Below, piece after piece: positions 1 through 10,047 of a stretch of DNA of 64,000 nucleotides. This DNA is from Lolium rigidum (taxonomy: Eukaryota; Streptophyta; Magnoliopsida; Poales; Poaceae), in NCBI RefSeq assembly GCF_022539505.1, contig NC_061508.1, forward strand, positions 60,583,754 to 60,647,753, read 5' to 3'. Each line of letters begins with the position of its first letter. The stretch's first letter is position 1. The position numbers and the translations under genes are program-made. Under the pieces are notes generated by a model that was not told where the DNA came from, did not search any database, and was given only the letters and a program-made list of their open reading frames with translations.

Positions 1-783
1 CCTCTCCGAGCGTCCTTGTCGTCCATGGACGCCAAGAACGCCGCCCGCAGCCCCGGGCGGTCCTCGGGTCGTCGCCGGCCGGCGATGAGCCGCCGCCGCC
101 GCTCGTACTCCGCCGCAGCGCCGCCTGCGACGCTTCCTCCGGCTCCTCCTTCACCTCCGGCTTCGGGATGAGGAGGGCGCCGCCGCGCCTCCCTTGCTGC
201 CGCCCGCTGCCGCTACCGCCACGCCTCGTGTTGACGGGCATCGCCGGCTCCTCCTTGACCTCCCGTTTGGGAACGGTGTACGGCGCCGACCGGTACGACG
301 AGGACGGCGTCGATCGCGCCGGTCTCGAGGAAGAAGAGTGCGAGGAGGACGAGTACGTCGTCCTCCTCGGCTGCCATTGAGGAGACGGCGGCGGCGACGA
401 CGGCATCTCCAGCCTTGGAGCGCCGTTGCGGAGGCCGCGGATGACGTTCTCGAGGGTGCGCCCCGGAACGCCCCAGAACAGGGCGCGGCCTTCCCTGTTC
501 CAGCTGTTGGGCCCGCCGATGAGGCCGGTGGTGCTGTGCATCTCGACGTCGTACTTGGCCTTGAAGTACGTGACCCACCGCGTCGTCGTTGTCCTTGGCC
601 GCCCATGTCGGATCCGCCCGCTCCTCGGCGGTGAGTTGAGCCCGACGGGCCTTGATGGCGTCCCACCATTGCTGCGTGCGCGGCTTCGGCGGCGGCGGAA
701 CGCCAATGCCGTTCACGGCCATCTTCCAGCCGCCGCTGCTTGGCAGCCGCATGTCCGGCGGGACTGGATACCGGGCGTGGTAC
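1..783 (-). pseudogene. 3' part of a split ORF inside a PIF/Harbinger-like transposon
   Basis: Reading leftward, this GC-rich stretch continues the reading frame that starts at 27982; the Athila element separates the two parts. Joined at the AGCGC target duplication, the frame runs without a stop. Residue 39 is the Met at 752 and another Met lies at 722. A Pro-rich segment and a Trp-Trp motif (about 660-700) follow. One extra C in the run at 574-578 shifts the frame. Past it, an open frame continues to the window edge, rich in Ser/Arg/Pro and with two Val-Lys-Glu-Glu-Pro motifs. I do not recognise the domain. By position it could be the accessory ORF1 of a Harbinger-type element; that is inference. 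Confidence 0.6.
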
Positions 784-788
784 AGCGC
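784..788. repeat. Left target-site duplication (AGCGC) of the Athila-type element
   Basis: AGCGC lies directly before the LTR start TGATACGTC and is repeated at 27900-27904 directly after the 3' LTR end. The 5-bp length fits LTR retrotransposon integration. Confidence 0.93.
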
Positions 789-1208
789 TGATACGTCTCC
801 GACGTATCGATAATTTCTTATGTTCTATGCCATATTATTGATGATACCTACATGTTTTATGCACACTTTATGTCATATTCGTGCATTTTCTGGAACTAAC
901 CTATTAACAAGATGCCGAAGTGCCGCTTGTCTGTTTTCTCGCGTTTTTGGTTTCGAAATCCTAGTAACGAAATATTCTCGGAATTGGACGAAACAAAGAC
1001 CCAGGGGCCTATTTCGCCACGAACCTTCCAGAAGACCGAAGAGCATACGAAGTGGGGCCACGAGGTGGCCAAACCACATGGCGGCGCGGCCAAGGGGGGC
1101 CCGCGCCGCCCTGTGGTGTGGGCCCCTCGTTAGCCCCCCGACTCTGCCCTTCCGCCTACTTAAAGCCTCCGTCGCGAAACCCCTGATGCGAAAAACCACG
1201 ATACGGAA
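789..1208 (+). repeat. 5' LTR of the Athila element, piece 1
   Basis: It aligns base by base with 26305-26722 of the 3' LTR, starting TGATACGTCTCC. The match stops abruptly at 1208, where Copia gag sequence begins. The next 814 bp of the LTR (26723-27536 in the 3' copy) have no counterpart in the 5' LTR. Confidence 0.92.
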
Positions 1209-2047
1209 GCAAATGGCATCATGCATTCAATGTACTTCTCCTTGATCCAAGAGTCATTGATGTGGGTGGCACCAATAAGCCGGAAGGCATCGGCAACCGT
1301 GACAAGTCTTCCATACATGAGTTCATGATCTTCATCCGGTAGCCTCAAGAATCCTTCGGCTTTATTCTTAAGAGCATTATACTTGTTCCTCCTTGTGCTC
1401 TCACTTCCAATGCAACTAGCGGCCAAGCCGTCCCAAGCTTCCTTGGCGGTGGTGTAGTTCCGGACACGATGCAATTCCGGAGTCCCCACACTAGTTTGAA
1501 TCATGTGAAGGGCGGTGTTGTTGAGTTGACTATCAACGACTTCTCTTCTAGTCAACTTGTCGGGGTTGTATGGCTTGAAGCCCTCCAAGATGATTCTCCA
1601 TAGTTCATTGGAGGCACTACAAACATGAGAGCGGAACTCAAATTGCCAAGTATCGAAATTATCAACGGAAAACTTAGGTGGGTCACCCCGAATGTTTAAA
1701 TGAGGAAGGGGAACCGGTATATCGGGAGATAGGAAAGGTGGAGCTACTCGATTGTAGCTTTCACCTCCACTAGTTCCCCTAGGAGATGCACTTGTAGCTT
1801 TGATAGTGTTTAAGTTGTCACCTTCCACGGGTTTGGTAGATGAGGGTAAGTCCGAAGCCTCTCCATCATCCAACGCACCCGTGTCTTTTACCTCTACACT
1901 AGGTGCCTTGGGTAGGGCCGGAGCCAAAAGCTCGGCAATCATCTTTTTCATGCTTTCCATTTGGGCTTCCATGGAGGACTTCAATGAATTGAAGTCTTCC
2001 ACGGAGACCGTCTGGGCGGCCCCTACCGAGGGCACCTCGTCCGGCAT
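1209..2047 (-). pseudogene. Truncated second copy of Copia gag (N-terminal 279 codons)
   Basis: It starts at the ATG at 2047 and translates identically to the N-terminus of the complete gag at 12789-11951. By eye I found one synonymous difference (position 1976 against 12718). The frame runs into Athila LTR sequence at 1208, giving a short chimeric tail to about 1160. There is no zinc knuckle, so it cannot make a working capsid protein. Confidence 0.9.
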
Positions 2048-2095
2048 ACTCTTAGGCGGTTAAGCTCGAAATAAGAGCCGAGGCTCGATACCAAT
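2048..2095 (-). other. Second Copia primer-binding-site region
   Basis: On the minus strand TGGTATCGAGCC (2082-2093) lies two bases beyond the LTR end, as at 12824-12835. It resembles the initiator-Met tRNA complement used by plant Copia elements. Its presence beyond the 3' LTR shows that another element unit began here. Confidence 0.8.
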
Positions 2096-2832
2096 TGAAA
2101 GGATCGTATGCCGCACCTAGAGGGGGGTGAATAGGTGCTAACCAATTTTTAGTTCTTTTTCAAATTAGGCTTGACACGAAAGGTAAATTCTCTAGATATG
2201 CAACTAAGTGAATTTACCTATATGACAAGGATATCAACTAAGCAAGGTATAGCTACGCAATAGTAGATAGAGTGGGATAGAGGTAACCGAGAGTGTAGCA
2301 CGCGATGACACGGAGATGATTCCCGTAGTTCCCTTCCTTTGCAAGAAGGTACGTCTACGTTTGGAGGAGTGTGGTTGCTACGCAAGCCAAACCAACAGCC
2401 CACGAAGGCTTCACTCAGATCTCCCGTGAGCAACGCCACGAAGGCCTAGCCCACTTCCACTAAGGGATTTCCTCGAGGCGGAAACCGGGCCTTTACAAAG
2501 TTCTTGGGGCACACATCCACAACCAAATTGGAGGCTCCCAAATCTGTAACAATACAACAATCAATAACAATACATCAACAACAAATCAACTAGGGAACCA
2601 AATAGGAACACTAGCATGAGATCCCTCAAACAAGAGAGGGGGAAATGAAAAACGCTTCGGTGAGGATGTAGATCGGTGTCTTCTCCTTCGAATCCCCAAA
2701 GATCAAGAGCTTTGGTTGGGGGAGGAAGGAGATCTTGCAAATCTTGACTTTCTTGAGGTGGCTCTAATGGAGGTGGCTTGGCAGATTTCTTGTGTAATGA
2801 TTGAGCAAGCAACCAAGGTAGAAGAAAGGGGG

Positions 2833-2840
2833 TATTTATA
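2833..2840 (-). promoter_or_regulatory. TATA box of Copia LTR A
   Basis: TATAAATA on the minus strand sits in a GC-rich context inside the LTR. The palindrome cluster begins about 30 bp upstream of it. This is the expected U3/R boundary arrangement. Confidence 0.7.
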
Positions 2841-2870
2841 CCCCCTCACAAAATTGAGCCGTTGCTGCTT

Positions 2871-3190
2871 CCGGGGGGCCGGATAATCCGGTGTAAGTAG
2901 GGGCCGGATAATCCGCCCCCCGATAATCCGGCCTTCGTAACAAAAGCGTGACATTGTCCGGTCAAATATCCGGCCCATGTACTCGATTCACATTTCCTCC
3001 GAGTCCTTAGCCAAAAACGAGGGGGCCGGATATTTCCAAAATATCCGGCCCGGATAATCCGGCCCCGGTACAAAACCGGGACATTATCCGGCAAATGTCC
3101 GGCCCCCTACCGCGCTGCTTTTCCTCGAAGACTTAGCCAAAATCGGGGGCCGGATATTTCAAGAATATCCGGCCCGGATTATCCGGCCTG
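2871..3190. repeat. Cluster of CCGGATAATCCGG-type palindromes in LTR A
   Basis: About ten full or half copies of a GGCCGGATAATCCGGCC core or its CCGGATATT / AATATCCGG variant occur in 320 bp. They lie just upstream, in transcription direction, of the LTR TATA box. The same block recurs in LTR B and two denser blocks occur in the internal region. Confidence 0.85.
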
Positions 3191-3343
3191 GCCACACTTT
3201 TCCTGTTAACTTTTGACAGACCGACCATATCCAACACACGCAAATATGAAACTATGTAATCCCGGTACCACTTAATCAAACATTAGTGTATCACATGTAT
3301 TGACATCAAACACACAAAACATAATGCAAGAGATGTTCTTTCA

Positions 3344-3359
3344 ATCTCCCCCTTTTTGG
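3344..3359 (-). other. Copia polypurine tract
   Basis: On the minus strand AAAAAGGGGGAGAT abuts the LTR start. It is the expected plus-strand priming site of a minus-oriented element and fixes LTR A as the 3' LTR of the complete unit. Confidence 0.85.
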
Positions 3360-3888
3360 TGTTTGATGACAATATACGGATTTGCTAAGGAATCACAATA
3401 GAGACACGCATGATGGCAAGACATAGAGGCACTCCCCTACATGTGTGCATATAAGTAATTTGCATTTGAATACAAATACACAACACATAGGAGTATGGTG
3501 CCTCAACATAAGAGATATCCAACATGAGCTCTAACAAAAGACATTGACACATATGAAGTTGAGATAGGAAGCAAGAAATCATACCCATGTGTAGATATAT
3601 AATGCGGAGATATAGCATCACACACAATGTAATATATCCTTGATCTCAACAAATAGAAATCCGAAAACCATAACAATGTCTCACACCACATAGCACATAG
3701 TTTTGAACGGCACACAAACAAGCCAAATAGTTCAACTAAACGGGGAACACAAGCAATATAAGAATGATAAACGCGTATGCTTGTGCCCAAACCATGCAAA
3801 TCCCGGAGAATCCTAATAGAACACTTCTCCCCTTTGGCATCGAGACGCCAAAAAGGGGACAAGCGTGATGCTACACGTCCCATGAGAA
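3360..3888 (-). other. Copia 3' non-coding region
   Basis: AT-rich sequence between the extra ORF and the polypurine tract. I see no coding signal or repeat. Confidence 0.6.
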
Positions 3889-5306
3889 TCACTCGGAGGC
3901 ATCATCATCATCGGACTCGTATGGCACTTCCTCTTCTTCTTCTTCCTCATCGGTGTCGTGCATCCGGAGAGCGGCGAGAGGTGTTGGACCTTTGAAGGCA
4001 ATCATCAAGATCACTCCATGGAACCTGTGCTGAGTGCCAACCACTGTAACCCTGGTGAGCTGGAGGCTGAGGCGGGGGTCCTTGATCACCACTAAGCTTG
4101 TGAAGGATAACCGCCTGAGTATGCTTAATCTCAGCACGCTCTCGGCTAGCAGCATAGTTCTCCTTATGGATCTCAACATTCATGCAAAGGATATAGCGCT
4201 GGAACCAACTAAGCCGGGTCACTTGCTTCCTCATAGCTGGGACATCTTGATGACGAGCAGGAGCAAAACCACTAGAACGAGCATCACCCATGAAGGAGTC
4301 GTGGAGCGAGGAACGACCGAAGAGACCGGCTTAACCTTGTAGGGCTTCTTAACATGGTTCTTCACCAACGGGTACCCACTCAAATCTTCACCAACCACAG
4401 CCACGGTGTTGTTGATGAGAAGCCTGGATGTAGGGAGCATAGGGTATGGAGGTCCGGGAGACCATGGCATCATGGATCTCATGGAAAATAAAATCCATGA
4501 TATCAAGAGTGAAGTTCCGGTCCTCATTTCCATCACGAGCACACTGATAGCTGAGGTGCATAAGGTTCACAAGGACTCCCCGGAGAGCATCATTGTTACC
4601 ACCACTTGGGAAAATGGTTGACCGAAAGAACCGAAGCAACTGATTATAAATGGTAAGCAGCCCCTTAGTATAACCAATTTTCCCTGCTCGAGGTATAGAG
4701 CCGTGCAAGAGCATTCTTATCTATCGGTTGTGGTCCATGAAGACGACGACCCCCTCAATAGGAACTCCAAGAAAACCAAGCAAGCCGGCGAAGAGTGGCA
4801 CCTGCGAGTGAGAGGAGCCAGTCATCCATTCCATAGTGTGTTCCTCATCTTTCTTGATCGCCAAAGTGGCAAAGAATTGCTTCACCAAATCTGGGCTATA
4901 GTCACATTGAATCTTCATGATATCATGCAAACCCAACCTTCCAGCCTACCCGGATGGCATCTTCAAAGTGATCCTTTTCAGCCGTAATGTCCACATCAAT
5001 AGCTTGCATGGGTCTCAGCTTTCTTCATGGGCTCATATATGTCCTTGTAGATGAATTCCTGCTCAATGCACCGTAATCTCCTGCCCTCAATCTCTTCATC
5101 CCTTGGGATATCTTCATACCAGATTGTTCATGCGAATAGCGGAATAGGAGACTCGGGTCCATGGTCTTGTAGTTCTCCCTCACTTCCTTGTTCTTCCGCC
5201 TTGAGGAGACGGACTTGCGAGGTGCATTGGTTGCAAACTCGTCACTTGATCGATCATGCCTTGAGCGTCTCCGACCACCCCGAGAAGCACCACTCGTGAG
5301 AAGCAA
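3889..5306 (-). pseudogene. Extra ORF downstream of Copia pol (putative plant transposon protein type)
   Basis: Broken minus-strand frames start at the ATG at 5306 with a basic, Ser/Arg-rich N-terminus. They continue through 4936-4721 (segment with KWMTG-like WMTGSS and a Phe/Leu-rich helix) and 4714-4388 (RAGKIGYT, then a hydrophobic helix) to an acidic end near 3900. Stops or shifts near 5025, 4720 and 4390 break it. Plant SIRE-type elements often carry an env-like or other third ORF here. The middle part resembles the 'putative plant transposon protein' family (Pfam PF20167); that is my reading and needs a profile search. Confidence 0.5.
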
Positions 5307-5440
5307 AGGCGGGTAGCAAAGGAAAGGTAATGCTCATAAGTCATGTAAGATACGAGTAATACACTCGAGAAGCATGCAAATAAGCTCGGTACAAATCTAG
5401 ACATGATAGATTGAAGCAAACCGCAGCGGCGATGAAGCTC

Positions 5441-5525
5441 CGGGCCGGATAATCCGGGGTCCCCTGGGGCGGATAATCCGGCCGGGCCGGATAATCCGGC
5501 CGGCTGGGGGGCGGATAATCCGGCC
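5441..5525. repeat. Dense CCGGATAATCCGG palindrome block 1
   Basis: Four copies of (G)CGGATAATCCGG occur in 85 bp, separated by G/C-rich linkers of 5-12 bp. It is the same core as in the LTRs. Confidence 0.88.
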
Positions 5526-5910
5526 CTTCGAGATGTGCATATTTCCAATCAAAAACTTGTCTAAGACTAGATCGGCCTCATAGCATGCAAGAGGAGTACA
5601 CTACACACGATTTGGAACAACTAGACACCAATTCCACCAAGAAAATAGCACATATAAAACACAACATCTAGGGATAGAGATTGTGAATCATACCCACATC
5701 CATTGTGGAAACCGCTTGGAGGAGAAGGTAGCTAGGGAGGAGATCCACCCGATCCACCCAAGAACTCCGAGAGGGGCGGATGGAGCGTCTCCGGCGAGGA
5801 GGAGGAGATCCGGCGGCCTTGAGAGGAGAAAGAGGAGAGAGGCGCGTGGGGGAAGTTCGAAACGTTTTGCCCCTTGCGCCCTCGACCTCAACCCTTTCAA
5901 GATCTGCCCG

Positions 5911-5995
5911 AGCCGGATAATCCGGCCCTAGCTTAGGGCGGATAATCCGGCCGGGCCGGATATTCCGGGTGGCCTGGGGCCGGATTATCCGGGGT
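5911..5995. repeat. Dense CCGGATAATCCGG palindrome block 2
   Basis: Four copies, two with single changes (GGATATTCCGG and GGATTATCCGG), about 470 bp from block 1 and with the same spacing style. Confidence 0.88.
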
Positions 5996-6615
5996 TCTGG
6001 AAAATTCCAGAATCACCGGGAATCCGGCCCATCTTTCGTTGGTTATTTGCAAGACCCATATATGATTTAATAAAGCATCATGTCACATATAAGGTGCAAA
6101 TTTACCAATAAGATGGAGCACCCTAGATCATCCGACCGAAAAACCTCAAACTCCAAGTTTTTACCAAACATGACAAATGAGCAAGATGGAAGTGGCTTAT
6201 TGGAGAGATTAGGCTTAGGTTTAGAGGGTCCAAACTATTAATGGTACATGATCACTCAAGTTTGCAAGATATGAGCAAATAAGGCCAAACTTGAGTGATT
6301 TCCCATAAGAACATGGAGTTGTCAAATAAGAGGCAATAAGATCCAAATAACTCCAACTCTTCACAAAGAAGAGTGTGGTGGCCTAGGCCACCATATATGA
6401 GTGTTGTGGCATGGCACCGCGAAGATATATCTTGGGTCCAAGCCACTACTCATCATTGAAGCTCACATATCAACATATGATATAAAGAGAATGATTTCTT
6501 AATGTTGGCATTATGGGGGAGGGATAGCTCAATAATTTAAACCGCACTCCCCCTATTTCCATGCCCACATCTAAACCAAATAAAGTTTTGAGACGAAAGT
6601 GTGTTTGCAAGATGG

Positions 6616-9600
6616 TCAAGCTATACTCCTTGAATCAATGATATTTAGCTCATTCCTCAAATAAGAGAACCTTGCTTCATCAAGAGGCTTCGTGAATATA
6701 TCGGCAAGTTGATCTTTGGTAGGAACGTAGATAAGCTCAATATCACCCCGGGCAACATGATCCCTAATGAAATGATTCCGGATCTCAATATGCTTCGTTC
6801 TTGAATGTTGCACCGGATTATAGGCAATCTTGATGGCACTTTCATTGTCACATAATAGAGGCACTTTGTCACAAATGACACCGTATTCCTTTAAAGTTTG
6901 CCTCATCCATAACAATTGAGTGCATCCACTTGCGGCGGCAACATATTCGGCTTCGGCGGTGGAGAGAGATATACAATTTTGCTTCTTAGAAGACCAACAC
7001 ACCAAGGACCTACCAAGGAATTGGCAAGCCCCGGAAGTTGATTTCCTATCATCCTTATCACCCGCCCAATCCGCATCGGTATAACCATTTAGAATAAAAC
7101 TTGAGCCTTTGGGGTACCAAATACCATATCTTGGGGTATCAACCAAATATCGAAAGATTCTTTTGAGAGCCATCATGTGGCTCTCTTTAGGAGAAGCTTG
7201 ATACCTTGCACACACACCAACACTCAACACTATGTCCGGTCTAGATGCACAAAGGTAAAGCAAGGATCCAATCATGGAGCGATATACCTTTTGATCCACC
7301 TCTTTACCATTGGGATCTAGTGCAAGATGACATTTGGTAACCATAGGAGTGGCCACACCCTTCATCTCGGTCATCTTGAACCTCTTGAGCATGTCTTGGA
7401 GATATTTTGCTTGGTTGATGAAGGTTCCTTCCCTCAATTGCTTGATCTCAAAACCAAGGAAGAACTTCATCTCTCCCATCATAGACATCTCAAACCTATC
7501 GGTCATAAGCTTTGAAAATTCATCATTGAAAGCTTTGTTAGTAGATCCAAATATAATATCATCAACATATAATTGGCAAACGAAAAGCTCCCCATTGACC
7601 CTCTTAGTAAAAAGAGTGGGGTCGATTAGCCCAACATCAAACCCACGGTCTACCAACAATTCCTTAAGGTGCTCGTACCAAGCTCTAGGAGCTTGTTTGA
7701 GACCATAAAGTGCTTTATCAAGATTGTAGACATGGTTAGGAAAGTTGAGATCCTCGAACCCCGGGGTTGCTTAACATAAACCTCTTCATGCAAAGGACCA
7801 TTAAGAAAAGCACTTTTCACATCCATTTGTTGTAACTTAAAGTTATGATGCGAAGCATAAGCAAGAAGGATACGGATGGACTCAAGGCGAGCCACGGGAG
7901 CATAGGTTTCTCCAAAGTCAATACCCTCCACTTGAGAGAACCCTTGAGCCACCAATCTTGCCTTGTTCCTCACAACATTTCCAAACTCATCTTGCTTGTT
8001 CTTGAAAATCCATTTAGTGCCTATAACATTGCGGCACTCCTTAGGCTTCTTTACTAGAGTCCACACTTTGTTGCGCTTGAAGTTGTTGAGTTCTTCATGC
8101 ATAGCTTCCAACCAATCCGAATCTTCAAGGGCTTCAAATACTTTCTTGGGTTCCACTAAGGACATATAAGCATGATGATGGCTAAAGTTCGCCAATTGCC
8201 TTCTTGTGGAAACCTTTGCCCTAACATCACCAAGAACCTTGTCATGAGTGTGTCCACGTAGCTCGAGGTTCCTATCTCTTCTTGCTAGACGACGGGCCTC
8301 GATCTCCTCCTTGGTCTTTCTAGGCCTTGGAGGTGTCACTTGATCAACTTGATCATTTGGGTCCCCGTCTTGACCTTGAACTTGAGCTTCCTCAATTGCT
8401 TGGGGTTGCTCAATCTCATGTGCTTGATCTTGAACAATGTTCGGAGAAGGGCAAGAGTTGATTGGTTCCTCATTGGAGGCATTGTGAGTGATAGGTTGAT
8501 CTTGACCTTGATCTTGCACATAAGAGGGAGAGTCTTGTTCTTGTTCTTGGGTTGGTGCATCATTTGCTTCACTAGGTAAGGTTTGTTGATGTTGAGAAGA
8601 TGAGGGCTCCACCGTGGTAGAGCATAGTTCTTCCCGAGACGCCACACCGTGTCCCTCAATGGGGCGGAAAAATCCCACACCCATTCTTACTATGGCATCT
8701 TGAGGTATTTCATCACCTGCACAAACATCAACTTGCCCCACTTGGGAGTCATCATTTTCTTCGAACTTCACACTACAAGATTCAATGATAATCCCGGAGG
8801 ATACATCAAAGATTCTATAAGTGTGAGATTCGGCACCGTAACCCACAAATATACCCTCCAAAGCTTTAGGAGCGAATTTAGATAAACGAACTCCTTTGAT
8901 TTTGTAGAAACACTTACACCCGAACACCTTGAAGTATGAGATATTAGGCTTGTTCCCGGTGAGTATTTCATATGGAGTCTTGTTCAAGCCCTTGCGGAGA
9001 TAGAGCCGGTTGGAGGAGTGACAAGCGGTGGAGATGGCTTCGGCCCAAAAGTTATAGCGGGATTTATACTCCGCCATCATAGACCTTGCCATATCCATAA
9101 GAGTCCGGTTCTTCCTCTCCGCAACACCATTTTGTTGAGGGGTGTAAGCAGCGGAATATTGATGACGAATCCCCTCATCACTAAGAAAATCATTGAGTGT
9201 GTAGTTCTTGAACTCGGAGCCGTTGTCACTTCTTATTGCCATAATGAGGAGGTTGTGTTGGCGTTGCACCTCGGTAGCAAAGTCAATGAATATTTGTTGA
9301 GTCTCATCTTTCGTCTTGAGAAAGTAGACCCAAGTGTATCTTGAGTAGTCATCGACAATCACCAAGCAATGTTTCTTCGCACCAAGACTTGCATGAGTAA
9401 CGGGACCAAAGAGATCCACATGAAGGAGCTCCAAGATCCTCTTGGAAGAGATAATGGTCTTGCTTGGATGCGGAGAGTCATGCATTTTGCCTTCAACACA
9501 AGCCCTACAAACACGATCTTTGGCAAAAGACACATTTTCCATTAGTCCCACAATATGGTTCCCCTTGTGAAGACTTTGCAAAGTTCTCATGTTGACATGG

Positions 9601-10037
9601 GCTAGGCGGCGATGCCACAACCAACCCACGTCCGCCTTTCCGAATAGGCACAACGCACTTGACGTGGTGGCCCCCGAAAAGTCCACCACATACAAGTTGT
9701 GTTCGCGATACCCAACGAAAGCGACTTTTAGAGTCTTGCTCCACAAGAGGACCACAATATCATTATCAATAAAGACGGCGAAACCCATCTTGCCAAGGGC
9801 GGAAACGGAAAGCAAATTGTAACCAAGGGTTTTGACAAGCATGACATCCACAAGAGTAATGTTGTGTGCAACCACAACCTTGCCAAAACCCAATACCTCG
9901 GATGTAGAATTATCGCCAAAGGAGACGGTGATATCATTAATGTTAGGCCTCAACTCCTTGACGAGGTTCTTGCCGCCGGTCATATGACTTGTACATCCAC
10001 TATCAAGTACCCATTTTGAACCTCCGGCGGCATAGTC
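6616..10037 (-). pseudogene. pol: Copia pol: protease, integrase, reverse transcriptase, RNase H
   Basis: The frame opens after a TAG at 10038-10040 and is out of register with gag. In order: protease with Asp-Ser-Gly (about 10005); the GAG-pre-integrase zinc segment ending [10 protein letters not shown] (about 9500); the integrase core with the [11 protein letters not shown] and NGSEF motifs; RT with YVDD (about 7560) ; and RNase H with TAEAEYVAAASG (about 6940). A run of four C at about 7760, where the conserved reading needs five, shifts the frame in the middle of RT, so the product is split at that point. The C-terminal part ends at 6616. Length and order are normal for the lineage apart from this break. 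Confidence 0.92.
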
Positions 10038-10047
10038 CTACATGAGA

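Larger units (their letters stand above)
2096..3343 (-). repeat. Copia LTR A (3' LTR of the complete unit)
   Basis: At 1248 bp it runs from TGAAAGAACATC (minus strand, 3343) to the TTTCA end at 2096. It pairs with LTR B at 12838-14084; by eye the two differ at roughly 1% of positions, including single-base indels. It contains a TATA box (2833-2840) and a cluster of CCGGATAATCCGG-type palindromes (2871-3190). Confidence 0.92.
5307..6615 (-). other. Copia spacer between RNase H and extra ORF, with two palindrome blocks
   Basis: No reading frame is convincing. Two blocks of four GGCCGGATAATCCGG-type units each lie at 5441-5525 and 5911-5995. The stretch 5700-5900 is GC-rich with Arg/Gly-type translations in several frames, which I do not take as coding. 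Confidence 0.6.

Noticed and set aside
821..1245. ORFs of 60-140 codons at 820-1245 and 26336-26856
   Set aside because: They lie in the Athila LTRs; the 5' copy runs across the deletion junction into Copia sequence.
2871..3190. Possible CRISPR-like array
   Set aside because: The units are palindromes with irregular spacing inside an LTR of a plant retrotransposon; no cas genes, and this is a nuclear plant genome.
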